Shown here: one piece after another, positions 31,735 to 44,151 of the stretch
How the letters are laid out: each line of letters starts with the position of its first letter
Numbering within the stretch: the stretch's first letter is position 1
NCBI RefSeq assembly: GCF_027244095.1
Contig: NC_069662.1
Coordinates: 56,258,001-56,322,000, forward strand
Length of the DNA stretch: 64,000 nucleotides
Direction: 5' to 3'
From: Hemicordylus capensis
Lineage: Eukaryota > Chordata > Lepidosauria > Squamata > Cordylidae
The notes under the pieces: generated by a model
Told to the model about the DNA's origin: nothing
The model's database searches: none
Seen by the model: the letters and a program-made list of their open reading frames with translations, nothing else
Translations under genes and position numbers: made by a program

Positions 31735-33095
31735 GTGAGAGTGGAGAGGTGAATTTACAACTGTCACCAAAACTTGCTAACTGTGTCTTGTTTAGCATCA
31801 CTGCTGGGAGTGAGTGACTTGGGGTGAGGCTTCTAGATAAAGAAAATAGCTACAAACTCAAGGGGATATGGCTGATGAGGGGCCTTCTTCTCCTCTTGAT
31901 AGATCTCTGCAATATATCAGCAAAGGTCTCTAATTCACAATAATTTAACAGTAGCAGCAACAGCAACAAAGTTCTTTTTTCTTAGACATGCATCTAGGGG
32001 TAGAGAGGACAGTCCTTAAGAATTTAGTTTGAACTTTCGCTACGGCATCCTGGTTTAATATAGATTCCCATTTGTGCCCCATGTAGAATTTGGGCCAGGG
32101 TTTTAGCCTCAACAAACTTTAAAGCTGCTGGAATTATTTCTCCTCCTTTCCTTAAAAAAATACCTCTTAAAGGCCATTGGATATTTTAGAGCCATTTGTA
32201 GAACATGCTTAATAGGAGACTTCCAAATCTCCATAGAATGGAATACTACTCCCAGATATTTAAAAGTAGGAACCTAATTTCCAAAGTTAAATTGCTGAAA
32301 TAGAAAAAATTCAGAGGGAAATCAGGAGTCCATTTTTTGTGCTACTGAGCTAAGTTTTTGTGCTAGAAAAGACTATGAGCTTAGTTGTTGTACTGAGAAC
32401 AAATTCCTGACCTGCGCATATGCTCAGAGGCACCCTGTTCTTTAACTGATGTGTGTATTCATCCCTTGAGCCTCTATTTTGCATCTGACTCCAATTGGGA
32501 TTTAAACCTTGGGATTTTAAAGACAAAAACAGTAGATTCTGCAAGCTTGAAGGCTGCCAATCCCTAATATAGATGATAGCCAGCTGATGCAATTGTCTCA
32601 TCACCTCAGAGAGGGAAGGCATATCCCTCTCTGGCTGTTGCTCCCTTGCAACTGGTCTTCAGAGGCATCCTGCCTTTGAACCTGGAGCTAGTCTATAGAC
32701 ATCCACACATCTATAATGCACTTGTCCTTCATTTACTCGTATAATCCCCCTTTAATGCCATCTAAACTAGTGGCTATCATCATATCTTGTGGAAGAGAAT
32801 TCCAAAGACCAATTATGCGCTGTGTGAGGATTATGTGCTTTTGTCCATCCTAAATCTTCTGTCAGTCAGTCTCATTGGCTGACCCTGATTCTAGTGTTGT
32901 ACGGAATGGGGGAAAATGCTTTCTATCCACTTTCTTCACACCATGAATAATTTTATAAGGCTCTATCACATCCCTACTTAGTCACTTTTTTCCAGATGAA
33001 AAAGTCCAAAACATTGTCGTCTAAGTACAATGGAGTACCATAAGGAAGGTACTCCAGCCCCCTCCAACCCCCATTAAAATTAATGCATATACAGC
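31735..33095. other. Intron-like sequence with interspersed repeat, unit B
   Basis: Matches 23917-25277, including the interspersed repeat fragment at about 32598-33018. No gene. Confidence 0.4.

Positions 33096-33124
<29 letters not shown>
33096..33124. repeat. (CA)n microsatellite, unit B
   Basis: About 14 CA units, counterpart of 25278-25308. Confidence 0.95.
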
Positions 33125-33126
<2 letters not shown>

Positions 33127-34016
33127 CTGTACAGACAGCTGTATGCATAGTGCATTGTATTGTTTGAATAGGGCTCAGGTCTTGAGCACCATTTAGGATT
33201 AAGCCTAGGATAACCTCCCCTCTGGTTGGTTCCTTGACCAACTGTTCTATGGCACAATCATTTTGGGTATTGAGAAATTTGCTCTCTTTATGATGACATG
33301 AACATGAATGTACCCAGTGTGCAAGTAACACAAGTCACCCATTATTACAGCACTTTTCCCCTTGGATGTCTTCTTAGTTTCTTTCTCCAGCTCAAAATCA
33401 CACCCAATATTTTGATCAGGAGGGTGATGGTGGGTAATAAATTACTTTTTATGTCTGATATTACTATGGAGGAGTCTGCTCGGCCTGGCACTGCCCACCT
33501 CGACACGTATTGATGATAAAAGATACTGTCTGTCCGGATTTAGGGAGGAGGAATTATCTAAATAAACTTTCCACCCTCTCGCACGAAATTATAGGCACGG
33601 GCATTGCCTCAGAGTTGGGGGAGTAGGGATGTATATTCACTCCACTCCTTCACCTATCAGCAGGAGCCACAAGCCTGAGCTCCTCTCTGGGAGTCCACTA
33701 GACCAACAAACCCCATCCCTGCTGATCATCTCATCTTCAGCAGCCCCAGCCTTAAATAAATTTAAAGCCCTACATTTAGGACACTCCTCCCCGCTTCCAG
33801 CTTGCTCCCTCTTCCCTGGCCAGGCAAGTGGATTGGCCACCGAATCCCTGGCCTCCCAAGGGGCCTTTTCCTCCAACTCCACCCCCTTCACTAGCATTTC
33901 TATACATGTCTGCAGCTGTGGAGCTGATATCATCGCAATTCCATCTCCACCATTCTGCTGCCTCTTGGGCTGCACACACCCATCCCCCAGAAGCTGTTGC
34001 ATGCCTCTCTGAGCTC
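33125..34016. other. Unassigned sequence between microsatellite and hAT element, unit B
   Basis: Counterpart of 25309-26199; no gene. Includes the short block near 33527 (CTGTCTGTCCGG) that differs from unit A. Confidence 0.4.
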
Positions 34017-34661
34017 TTCCTGACTAGAGATGTGCAAATTGATTCGGGTACAAATCAATTTGTACCTGAATCTAGCTGATTCGGGTGATTCGGAGACAAA
34101 ACAAATCACCCCTGTGGTCCATTGGCTAGATTCGAGTACAAATCGAATCACGCCTGGTTCGATTTGAATCAATTTGAGATTCGGATCCCTCCTAATAATC
34201 CCCTGAGATTCCCAGCATTCAATTTTTTTAAAAAGCTAAGCTCTAGCCCTTGTAGAAGTGAAGTTATGGAGCAAAATGTTTGGTCACTATTTTTCAAGTG
34301 TTTGGATTCTTTGGTGTATAATAACTTTCCCTCAATGAATCCCTATGAGGATTCACTACACACTTTCATTTATTCTGTTCATTTTGACTGTCTTTTTGAC
34401 AGTGCCAACTGTCAACTGCCATGTGCCAACTACACCCTACTCCCACCAGCAAGGCAGTGGGGTACTACTCTGTTTGTGTTCTAGGATTGTTTTCAAGTGT
34501 TTAGGCTCTTTGGTGTCTAATAACCTTTCCTCATAATGAAGAGTCTAAAAATTCCTAAAATATAAACTGAGTATCCAGTTGCTTGTGGGTTGGGGGGCAG
34601 TTGGAACATGAGATGCCATTAATTCTCCACCCCCACCTGCAAAGGAGTGGGGTCAAAATTT

Positions 34662-35185
34662 TGGGTATACAGTGTACTGTGCTTGATTGGCCAGCAAACT
34701 CGCCTGACCTGACCCCATAATCTATGGGGCATTGCCAAGAGAAGGATGAGAGACATGAGACCAAACAATGCAGAAGAGCTGAAGGCCGCTAATGAAGCAT
34801 CCTGGTCTTCCATAATACCTCATCAGTGCCACAGGCTGATAGCATCCATGCCACGCCGCATTGAGGCAGTAATTGCTGCAAAAGGGGCCCAAACCAAGTA
34901 CTGAATACATATGCATGCTTATACTTTTCAGAGGTCCGATATTGTTCTATTCTACAATCCTTGTCTTCTTGGTTCCATGTAATATTCTAATTTTCTGGGA
35001 TTGTGGATTTGGGGTTTTCATGAGCTGTACGTCATGATCATCACAATTATAACAAATTAAGGCTTGACTTATCTCGCTTTGCATGTAATGCGTGTGTCTC
35101 ATATATCAGTTTCCACCTTTTAATTTGCATTACTGAAATTAATGGACTTTTGCACGATATTCTAATTTTCCGAGTTTCACCTGTA
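34662..35185 (+). pseudogene. Tc1/mariner transposase C-terminus and 3' end, unit B
   Basis: Counterpart of 26845-27367 with the same frame change between DWPANSPDLTP and NLWGIAKRR and the same stop after AAKGAQTKY. Confidence 0.85.
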
Positions 35186-35450
35186 TACTGAATCAGACCA
35201 TTGGTCTATCTAGCTCAGTATTGTCTTCATAGACTGGCAGTGGCTTCTCCAAGGTTGCAGGCAGGAATCTCTCTCAGCCCTATCTTGGAGATGCCAGGGA
35301 GGGAACTTGAAAACCTTCCGCTCTTCCCAGAGCGGCTCCATTCCCTGAGGGGAATATCTTACAGTGCTCACACTTCTAGTCTCCCCTTCAAATGCAACCA
35401 GGGCTGACCCTGCTTAGCTAAGGGGACAAGTCATGCTTGCTACCATGAGA
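35184..35450 (+). repeat. SINE-like interspersed repeat, unit B
   Basis: Counterpart of 27366-27632. Confidence 0.75.
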
Positions 35451-36770
35451 CAAGTAGCAAATGAGAGTGGATTCATGGTTTGTATTGAAAATTTCACTTG
35501 CTACCAAAGAATCTACACTCAGAACACCTCAGAAACAACAGAACCCTGTACCCCATGTGTTAGCAACCCATGTGGGGGGGCTGGCAACCTATGTGCACTA
35601 CACCACCACTCACTCTGGGCCACCCCAGCACCCCCCAAGTGCAATCAAGGGGCTGCTGAAACCTCCATTACACCTTATGGGGGAAAACCTTAAAGATCCG
35701 TAAACTTCAACAAATCAGCAAAAATCAGACCTCTGCCCAAATCCTTTGAAAAAATCATGGTAGCTTCCTTGTCCCCCTTGGCCACTGTGACCAACCCCAC
35801 ACCAATCTAGGACACCCCTTTCCCCCCGACATGAAGCGATACACCTCCATTATACCTCATGGGGGGAAACCTTAAAGACACGTAAACCTCAACAATTCAC
35901 CAAAAAATCAGCCCTTTGCCCAATTCCTCTGCAATTTGGGTGGTAGCCTCCACTCATTAGGCACTACCACCACACCACACTCTTTTGGCCCTGGGCCCAG
36001 GTTTTTGATCTGAATTGATTCAGATTCATTCAGATCCGAATCGAATCTGGGGTGATTCGGATGGGTCAGATTCAGGCCCAAAAACAGATTGGGGGTGCTT
36101 CGATTTGGATCAGAATCAAAACACTGAAAATCCAAATTGCACACCCTATTCCTGACTTCTGAAAGGTAATTACTGGGGTTGTCCTGGCATCTGGAGCCCC
36201 CTGCTTCTCTCAGCACACTGCCATTTGTCTGGGTAAACAACCCTGTCTCACGAAGGAGGGTAGGAAATCCTGACACTGTCCAAACACTGGATGGACTAGG
36301 CTAGAGGTTCTCAAACTGGTCCATGAGCTCCATCTATGTAGTCCACAGAACAGTTGAGAATATAAATATTTGTCATTTTGTCTTGCATTTGATTTCTCTC
36401 TCTCTCTTTAGCTATATATGAGATACTGTATGTGCTTTGATTTACAGAACAACAACAACAAACTTCATCAAGTGCTCCACTGAGACCCCAAGCATTTTTC
36501 AAGAGGTCTGTGAAAAAATGGGTTGAAAATATCTGGACTAAACTAACATCACAGCTGGTAGCTGTCACAGGGAGTCTCCACATGTTTTTCTTCTATGATG
36601 TTCTTGATAGGGAAGGGAGTTCTCCTCGTGACCTCTTCCTTTCTGGCCTCTACCCAATCTCGTCACATTTCTGGAGTAACATATCCCGCTATAGTTCTAG
36701 CAGCTTCACTGCCACTGGGGGTCTTCGTTGTGAGAACGGCTGTGGACACTTCACTCAGGACCTTGCAACA

Positions 36771-38340
36771 ATGAACCTGAAAGCCCTCCTCATTCTTCTG
36801 GTGCTTGCTCTGGCTACTATTTTTGCCTTAGTGTGTGTGTTGCTGACTCGGAAGGAGACGCTTCCCCACTGCAGTGCCAAGTCACAGGCTTCCCTGAATG
36901 GAAGGCACAGCAACAAGAGTCTGGTATTTGCTGACCTGTCAGCAGAAGAGATGGACGTGGTGGTCAAGTACTTACAGAACCACCTGGGATTGCCCTTGGT
37001 AGATGCTTATCATGCCAACCCTGCTGATAACTGCATTTACTACTTGGATGTGGAACTTCCTCACAAAGAAGAGGTGCTGAAGTTCCTTGATCATGGTGGG
37101 CCACACCCCACCCGACAAGCACTGGCCGTGATGTACTTTGGAAACCAGCCAGATCCAAATATCACGGAGTACATCGTGGGCCCACTCCCAACTCCAACAT
37201 ACCATCGGGATGTGACCATGCAGAAGTATGGAAGAAAGTTATCCTACCATAGTAGATCTGTAATAGGCAATGAATATGAAGAAATTGGGAAATTCCTGCT
37301 GAACAAGAAGCTTCCTGAGGCACCCAATTTCCTAAAGGAGGCATTTGGGCATAATGGGAGTGACTTTCAAAGCCTCACATCAGCCACTCGGGGGTTCCAG
37401 TCTGGAGATCGAGTCACTTGGTTTACGTTGTTCCAGAATACAAAGGGCTTCTTCCTGCACCCGGTGGGACTGGAGCTCTTGGTAGACCACAGTAGTCTGG
37501 ATATCTCTCAGTGGAGTGTACCAAAGGTATTCTATAATGGTCAGTATTATAATGGCTTGGCAAAGCTGGAAAGAGAGTATCTAGGGGGGCGTGTGCCTCT
37601 GGCAAAAGTCAAGACAGCCTCACCAGATGGGGGTTTTTCCTCAATGGAGCCAAAGTTCCCTCATCAGGAATCAGGCCCTTTGTCCCATGAGCCTTGTGGG
37701 CCACGCTACAGTGTGAGAAACAACCAGGTTGTCTCCTCCTCCTGGAGTTTTGCCTTCAGGATCGATGTGAACAGGGGACCATGAATCTATGATATCACAT
37801 TCAAGGGCCAAAGGATTGTCTATGAACTCAGTGTGCAGGATGCCATGTCTGTTTATGGATCCAACAGCCCTGGTGGGATGTCAACCCGATACATGGATGG
37901 GAGTTTTGGAATAGGAAGGTTCATGTATTCACTGGTCCGGGGGGTCGACTGTCCATACTCTGCTACTTTTCTCGATGCCCTGTACTTAATGGAGACCTTG
38001 AAACCAGAGGTGCAGAAGAACTCAATCTGTGTTTTTGAGCAGAATGTAGAGGTCCCTTTTCGGCGGCATTACTCCAACCTTCAATCCCTCCACTATGGGG
38101 GACTGCCTGCTACTGCACTGGTTCTGCGTTCTGTGGCAACTTTGGGCAACTATGACTATATCTGGGACTTTGTTTTTCATCCAAATGGTGCCATTGAAAA
38201 CAAAGTCCGAGCCACTGGATACATAACCTCATCTTTCTTCTATGGTGATGGGCTAAACTATGGCAATAGAGTTGCAGATCACACCCTTGGGACGATTCAT
38301 ACCCACTTCATCAACTACAAAGTGGACTTGGATGTTGCAG
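36771..38340 (+). pseudogene. AOC3: AOC3-like amine oxidase exon 1, unit B (complete exon, in-frame stop)
   Basis: The fuller copy: Met at 36771, 337 codons, the same TGA at 37782-37784 (RGP-stop-IYD) as unit A, then homology to the exon end. Visible active-site elements are the catalytic Asp in FLDALYLME, the topaquinone Tyr in LGNYDYIW and two copper-ligand histidines in GTIHTHFINYKVD. The exon ends DVAG at 38340 with a consensus donor GCAG|GTGAGT. A pyrimidine-rich acceptor-like ACTTCACTCAG lies just before the start codon. I could not recognise exons 2-4, which carry the third copper histidine, anywhere downstream; LINE and SINE debris lies there instead. It is most likely a pseudogene. 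The stop is shared with unit A and so is older than the duplication. Confidence 0.88.
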
Positions 38341-38465
38341 GTGAGTGTCCGGGAGAGCCAAATAACTTCCATGACTGCAGCTCTGCTCTATTTTCTCTTG
38401 CTTCTTGTGGCTGGCACCTGTGTTTCACACCACTCTTGTACTGTAACTTCTCTTTATTTAGCAGG
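38341..38465. other. Start of AOC3 intron 1
   Basis: Follows the GTGAGT donor and soon runs into a SINE-like repeat. Confidence 0.5.
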
Positions 38466-38662
38466 GGGAGAGCAACGGGCCCTATCCACACCCAGCACAG
38501 TTCCCCTGCAGTGACTGTTGCTGGTGTCTATCTTATGTTTCTTTTTAGATTGTGAGCCCTTTGGGAACAGGGAGCCATCGTAGTTAATTATTTATTATTT
38601 CTCAATGTGAACCACTTTGGAAACTTCTGTTGAAAAACGGTATATAAATATCTGTTATTGTT
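38466..38662 (+). repeat. L2-tailed SINE-like repeat
   Basis: Contains TTGCTGGTGTCTATCTTATG and ATTGTGAGCCCTTTGGG and ends ACGGTATATAAATATCTG, the tail type of L2-mobilised repeats in squamates. Relatives are at 42690-42835 and 43905-44075. Confidence 0.65.
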
Positions 38663-39989
38663 GTTTCTTGTAACTCTCCTTTAACCCATCCCAGTGTTTA
38701 TGTAGTCATCCCTGAAAAGGGCAACGAGAAAAAGGAAATGCATTCAGATGGTGAATACAATTGGGGTCTGGGATAAATAGCTGAGGCAGAATATTAAATT
38801 TCGTAGGTCACCAGAGCTCCCTGCTACCCACTGGAAGTCTTTGACACCTTCCTAGTTCTAGAATCACCCTTTCCATGGTCCAGATATGTTTCAGTACTGG
38901 GAGTTGAGCCAGGCTGGAAAAGGTTAAAACATTTTGTTTAAAACTGCCTGGGAGTCGTAGTCCAAAAACAGCAGCGGGGGGGGGGGGGCGGGGGGCGGGG
39001 AGGAAAACATGGATCTCTAGAACTGTAGCTGGAACTAATACATGTTCTGGGGCTCTTTTGCATTGATAGGCAAAATGTCTTTCCGCCAGAAGAGGGCACC
39101 ATTAGAGCAACAGAAAGGCCAACTCAGTGGCCTCAAATGCAGACTTGTTCTTGAAGAGTTGTGGTCAGAAGCCCTTGGAAATCTCTCTGACCACATCTTA
39201 AATATAGTGCCTTGACAGCAAACAGGAGCTGCCCCTGGCTTGACAAACCAAAAAGTTACCCAGAGACCTTTCACAAGAGAAAAAGAATGAAACGTTGGCC
39301 ATCTTCTGATCAGGGATACAGTGCATGGCACAGCTGATCCTGCCTCCAAAAGGTTTCTAGGGAACGAACCTGAAACTTGGGAATATTGTGTCCCTGAAAG
39401 GGTAGTGATTTTGCTCTGAAGCCTTTCAAGAGATGCTCTTTAGTGCAGTGGTGCAGGGATTTTGATATTAATCTCCTGTGGACAGGCATATGTTGTTACT
39501 GCTGGTAGATGAGGTGCTTTGATATAACTTTTGATGGCATGGGACATAAATCCCTAAAATAAACCTGAAAATAAATAATCAATAAACCGAGCCCTTTCCT
39601 TTGTTGACATGGCTTGATCCTCAAGCTCCATCACTTGAATCAGCATCAGGCCACACATTTCTTGAGATCTGGCTTGTCTCAAGTTCTCTGGGAAGTCTTC
39701 AGTGACAGTGATTCTACAAACACTCTGATTTTTAATCTGAGGCCCGCTTCTGCTCTTTGTGGAGCACTGACCTTTCTTTGGGGAGTCAGCCCAAGCTCAA
39801 GGGGCAGCATCGACCCTTTTTGCCATCTCTGCAAAGACCAATCAAATGCTTTCCACATTCTTTTGAAGAGGAACAATCTTCCATTCAAGTTTAGGAGCGA
39901 GCTATTTAATTGACTTTTTATGGCTAACTGCAAGTGCTCAGCTTCTCCTGTTGTGGCTGCCATGCCTCTTTCTCCAGTAGTGTTGTTTC
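38663..39989. other. Unassigned stretch with a G-rich tract
   Basis: No AOC3 exon, other gene or RNA could be recognised. A run of 25 bases made almost wholly of G lies at 38976-39000. Confidence 0.4.
38976..39000 (+). repeat. G-rich tract, potential G-quadruplex
   Basis: A run of 13 G, then C, six G's, C, four G's: at least four G-runs in 25 bp. It follows TCGTAGTCCAAAAACAGC, which resembles the end of a common palindromic reptilian repeat. Confidence 0.8.
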
Positions 39990-40203
39990 CCACCATTAGC
40001 TCTTGTGGCTGGGGTACCTGTCGGACCGCATTCACCCATATGAAGCTGCCAGGGCCCTCCACTCATCATCTCAGGCCCTGCTCATGACCCCGCCACTAAC
40101 AGAGATCCTGTTGGCAGGGACTAGAGACAGGGCCTTTTCGGTTGTGGCCCCTCAGCTTTGGAACGCCCTCCCTGAAGAGCTTCACCATGCTCCCTCCCTC
40201 AGT
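39990..40203 (+). mobile_element. L2-type LINE 3' coding fragment, plus strand
   Basis: Encodes YLSDRIHPYEAARALHSS, TRDRAFSVVAPQLWNALP and EELHHAPSLS, the conserved end of L2-clade ORF2. It is cut at 40203, where an oppositely oriented LINE 3' end begins. Confidence 0.7.
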
Positions 40204-42640
40204 GTTTGTTTGTTTGTTTTATTTAATAAATTTCTATACCGCCCGAATCACAAGTTCTCTGTGCAGTTTACAAAACAAAACAAAAAAAACAGCCAATAAA
40301 AGATTAAACCATTTCAACAATTAAAATTAAAAAGTTAAAGCAATTAAAACACAATTAAAACAGTATTTAATTAAAAGCCTGGGTGAACAAATGCATCTTG
40401 ACTGCCTTTTTAAAAGTTGTAAGAGATGGGGAGGCTCTTATTTCAGCAGGAAATGTGTTCCAAAGCCTCGGGGCAGTAATGGAGAAGGCCCATCCCTGAG
40501 TAGTCACCAGACGAGCCAGTGGCAACTGCAGATGAACCTCTCCAGATGATCTCAATGGGTGGTGTGGTCTATGGCAAAGAAGACATTCTCTTAAATACCC
40601 AGAGCCCAAGCTGTTTAGGGCTTTCTAAGTTATAACCAAAACCTTGTACTCTGCCCAGAAACGTACTAGCAGTCAGTGTAGATCTTTTAAGATAGGAGTG
40701 ATATGGTCTCTCCAAGATGACCCAGAGACCAATCTGGCTGCCACATTCTGAACTAACTGCAGTTTCCAGACTATGTACAAAGGCAGCCCCACATAGAGCG
40801 CATTGCAGTAGTCAAGTCTGGAGGTGACCAGCAGATATTCTACTGTTCTGAGGTCATTTATCTCAAGAAATGGATGCAGCTGGCATATCAGCCAAAGCTG
40901 ATAAGGCACCTCTGGCCACTGCCTCAACCTGGGACACCAGGGAGAGTTTTGTGTCCAGAAGCACCCCCAGACTGCATACCTATCCTTTCTGGGGAAGTGT
41001 GACCCCATCCAGAACAGGCTGATCAAAATAATCTCCCGAGTTCCGACCCCACAAAATGAGTACTTCCATCTTTTCTGTATTCAGTCTCAGCTTGTTACTT
41101 CTCATCCAGCCCATCACTGCCTCCAGGCAGGCATTTAGGGAGGTTATGCCTTCTCCTGATGATGTTGACATGGAGAAATAGATTTGGGTGTCATCAGCAT
41201 ACTGATAACACCCTGCACCAAATCTCCGGATGGTCTCTCCCAACGGTTTCATGTAGATCTTAAACAACACCATACCGAAGTTCAGTTTTTGAAGAACAAC
41301 AGTCCCCGAGAGACACCATCTGGAATCTGCCTGAGAGATAGGAGTGGAACCACCACAAAGCAGTGCCTCCCACCCCCAACCCCCTCTCACAACCCAGGAC
41401 AACTCCACCGGACGTGAACTTGCGGATGCAATATGGGCTGAAAAGAATCGCTTCTTTGCCGCCCGTATTGCCGAGCATAGATTTTCAAATATGCTCTATG
41501 TTGTAATATGTCAGATTTGAGTTGAGTCTTCCTCCACTTGCGCTCCAGTCATCTACCTCGCCGCTACAGCCCCTGTAGTTCTTCCGTATACCAAGGGGCC
41601 AATTTTAAGGTGGGTCAGATAGGACGCTTAGGTGAACATAAGAACATAAGAACAGCCCTGCTGGATCAGGCCCAAGGCCCATCTAGTCCAGCATCCTGTT
41701 TCACACACTGGCCCACCAGATGCCGCTGGAAACCACAGGCAGGAGTTGAGGGCATGCCTTCTCTCTTGCTGTTACTCCCCCGCAACTGGTACTCAGAGTC
41801 TTCCTGCCTTTGAGGCTGGAGGTGGCCTGTAGCCCTCCGACTAGTAGCCGATGATAGACCTCTCCTCCATGCGATCATGTCTACTGCCCTGGTGAACTTG
41901 CTGTTCCAGTTCTCCACCAGGGCATCAACAGGATCACCGGCAGACCCAACACTAAATCCCTCCAAGACTTCTTGGAACCCTATTGGATCCAATAACCTTT
42001 TTGGGTGGACCATTCTAATGGGCCCCTCACCCCTATGAAGGTGGGGTGTGACTGTGAGTCCAACCTTAACCAGATGGTGGTCCATCCATGACAATGGGGA
42101 AATCGTCATGGCCACTATGAACTCCTGAGTCACCCCAGACAAATCGGTCCCATAATAGACATTGAAGTCCCCCAGCACCACAAGCCTGGGAGACTCCAAC
42201 GCCAATCCCGAGACCAAGTCCCTCAGCTCAGTTAGGGACTCCATTGGGCAGCGGGGTGATCGGTACACCAAGAGAGGTCCCAGTCTATCCCTGGTCCCCA
42301 AACTTAGGTACACCAATTCAATAAGGTCAGACACTTCCACAGGGATCCTGGTCAGGGAAAGATTAGTCTTATAGACCACAGCCACTCCACCTCCCTGCCC
42401 ACATTCCCGCACCTGCTCCTCAACAGAATACCCCAGAGGCAGAAGCTGGGACCAGACTGGGCCACCAGCCTCCCCCAACCAAGTCTCTGTAATACATACC
42501 AGGTCTGCCCCTTCATCCAGAATCAAATCATGGATAGTTTCCGACTTATTCTGGACAGACCTGGCATTACAGAGGAGCAAGGTGAGAGTCTGTGGGAGGT
42601 TGGCAGTGCTCCCCAAGGTTTCAGTTTTAATTTGAACCTA
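40204..42640 (-). mobile_element. L2/CR1-type LINE, minus strand, nearly full ORF2 in pieces
   Basis: Reading on the minus strand: an apurinic endonuclease domain (about 42616-41870; LLCNARSVQNKSETIHDL, VLGDFNVYYG), then the reverse transcriptase (about 41480-40980, with YADDTQIYF catalytic motif) and TSRLDYCNALYVGLP. The terminal block APRLWNTFPAEIRASPS follows near 40450 and the tail GGCGGTATAGAAATTTATT lies at about 40240. LINE ORF2 copies its own RNA at nicked DNA. Here it is split by stops and frame changes and by a repeat inserted at 41634-41868, so it is inactive. Confidence 0.8.
41634..41868 (+). repeat. Interspersed repeat inserted in the LINE
   Basis: Starts GAACATAAGAACATAAGAAC and includes CCATCTAGTCCAGCATCCTG; the LINE endonuclease homology resumes immediately after it. 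It is the 5' part of the same common reptilian repeat seen at 24780-25200. Class uncertain. Confidence 0.75.
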
Positions 42641-42689
42641 ATAATTGTAGTTTTTAATCTGACAAAAAAAATTAGTTAATTTTATTACT

Positions 42690-42835
42690 CCAGTGACTGT
42701 TGCTGGTGTCTATCTTATGTTTCTGTTTAGATTGTGAGCCCTTCAAGGGAGCCATCTTGTTTGTTATTCCTCTATGTAAACTGCCCTGAGCCACTTTTGG
42801 AAGGGCAGTATAGAAATTGTATAATAATAATAATA
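42690..42835 (+). repeat. L2-tailed SINE-like repeat with TAA tail
   Basis: Same family as 38466-38662 (TTGCTGGTGTCTATCTTATG), ending GGGCAGTATAGAAATTG and a short (TAA)n run into which the next LINE is inserted. Confidence 0.7.
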
Positions 42836-43254
42836 GAGAAGAAAGAAAAACAAGTCAAAATAATTGACATAGCAATACCAGGGGATAGCAGAATAGAAGA
42901 AAAAGAAATGGAAAAAATAACAAAATACAAAAATCTACAAATTGAAATTGAAAGGCTGTGGCAGAAAAAGACCAAAATTATCCCAGTGGTAATTGGCGCC
43001 CTGGGTGCAGTTCCAAAAGACCTTGAAGAGCACCTCAACACCATAGGGGCCACAGAAATCACCATCAACCAATTCCAAAAAGCAACTTTACTGGGAACAG
43101 CCTATATTCCGCAACAATATCTATAATAACAGCAACAACATTGATAATAAAATTCAGCCATCCCAGGTCCTTGGGAAGGACTCGATGTCTGGATAAAACA
43201 AACCAGTCAATAACACCTGTCTGACTGTGTAAATAAATAATAATATCTTATTGT
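42836..43254 (+). mobile_element. Dong/R4-like LINE C-terminal fragment in a (TAA)n tract
   Basis: Encodes KIIDIAIPGDSRIEEKEMEK, VVIGALGAVPKDLEEHL and FQKATLLGTAYIPQQYL, resembling the C-terminal restriction-like endonuclease region of R4/Dong-type LINEs. The frame stops at 43126. It is flanked by TAA repeats on both sides, the preferred target of Dong elements. Only the 3' end is present, as usual for 5'-truncated LINE copies. Confidence 0.6.
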
Positions 43255-43335
43255 TGTGAGCCGCCCCGAGCAGTAGTGCCCTGGAAGGGTGGAGTATAAA
43301 TATTTTAAATAAATAATAATAAATAAATAATACTA
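43255..43335 (+). repeat. L2-type tail repeat with AAT run
   Basis: GTGAGCCGCCCCGAGCAG followed by TGGAGTATAAATATTTTAAA and AAT repeats, a LINE/SINE 3' tail. Confidence 0.6.
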
Positions 43336-43496
43336 GTTTGGAAGAAGACTTTCAGGTGCTTCCAGTATTAAAAGAGACCTCTGGCTTTTCCTTCCCTGAT
43401 TCACCCATGTAAAGAAAATCCATTGCTATGTTGGCTTGCAAGACCAAAGTAGTTGATTGAAAGGGACATCACAGAGCCTTGAATTCATTTTAATAC

Positions 43497-43735
43497 AGAA
43501 TATTAGAATTTTAGAGCTGGAAGGGACCTTGGAGGTCTTCTTGTCCAACCCTCTGCTCAGTGCAGGAATCTGCTACAGCAACCCTGACAGGTGATCATCC
43601 AGCCTCTGATTGAAAACCTCCAGTGAAGGAGAGCTCACCACCATGCAAGGCAGACTGGTCCGCTGTTGAGCAGAACAGCTCTTATATCTAGGAAATTCCT
43701 CCTAATGTCTAACCTAAATCCGCTTCCTTCTCATT
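43497..43735 (+). repeat. CR1-like 3' fragment
   Basis: Blocks AGAGCTGGAAGGGACCTTGG and TCCTAATGTCTAACCTAAAT are typical of CR1-type repeats of sauropsids. Confidence 0.6.
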
Positions 43736-44151
43736 TTATCCGGAGAGGAGAGCAAGTGGCCAGTCAGCTGGGTACTGACTTCCCGCCTGATTGGACTGCC
43801 CGCCTGATTGGAGGCACCTGCCCCGCCTCCTTTGCCCATGCAGGCACAGGGGCAGGGGGTGCCAAAGCTAGGCTTTGCCTGGGTCGCCACCAATCCTTGG
43901 GCAGCATTGACTGGCCCTATCCAACCCCAGCACAGCATCCCTCCAGTGGCTGCTGCTGGTATCTATCTTGTGTTTCTTTTCAGACTGTGAGCCCTTTGGG
44001 ACAAGGAACTCTTCCCCCCCACCATCCTTATTCTTTTGTTTTCTAATTAATGTAAACTGCTTTGAGAACTTCTCCCCCCCCCCAAAAAAAGCTTGTCTAA
44101 TACAGAGTATGGGATGGGATGGCGTAAACAACAATGACAAATATTTATATA
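43736..44151. repeat. GC-rich spacer followed by an L2-tailed SINE-like repeat
   Basis: 43905-44075 holds the same TCTATCTTGTGTTTCTTTTC and ACTGTGAGCCCTTTGGGAC blocks as 38466-38662. Preceding sequence is unassigned. It ends where the DIRS segment copy begins at CTATGAACTAAGC. Confidence 0.5.

Larger units (their letters stand above)
34025..36148. mobile_element. Non-autonomous hAT element with nested Tc1 and SINE, unit B
   Basis: Counterpart of 26208-28330 with identical termini and the same 8-bp TTCCTGAC flanks (34017-34024 and 36149-36156). The insertion and its nested guests therefore predate the tandem duplication. Confidence 0.85.
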
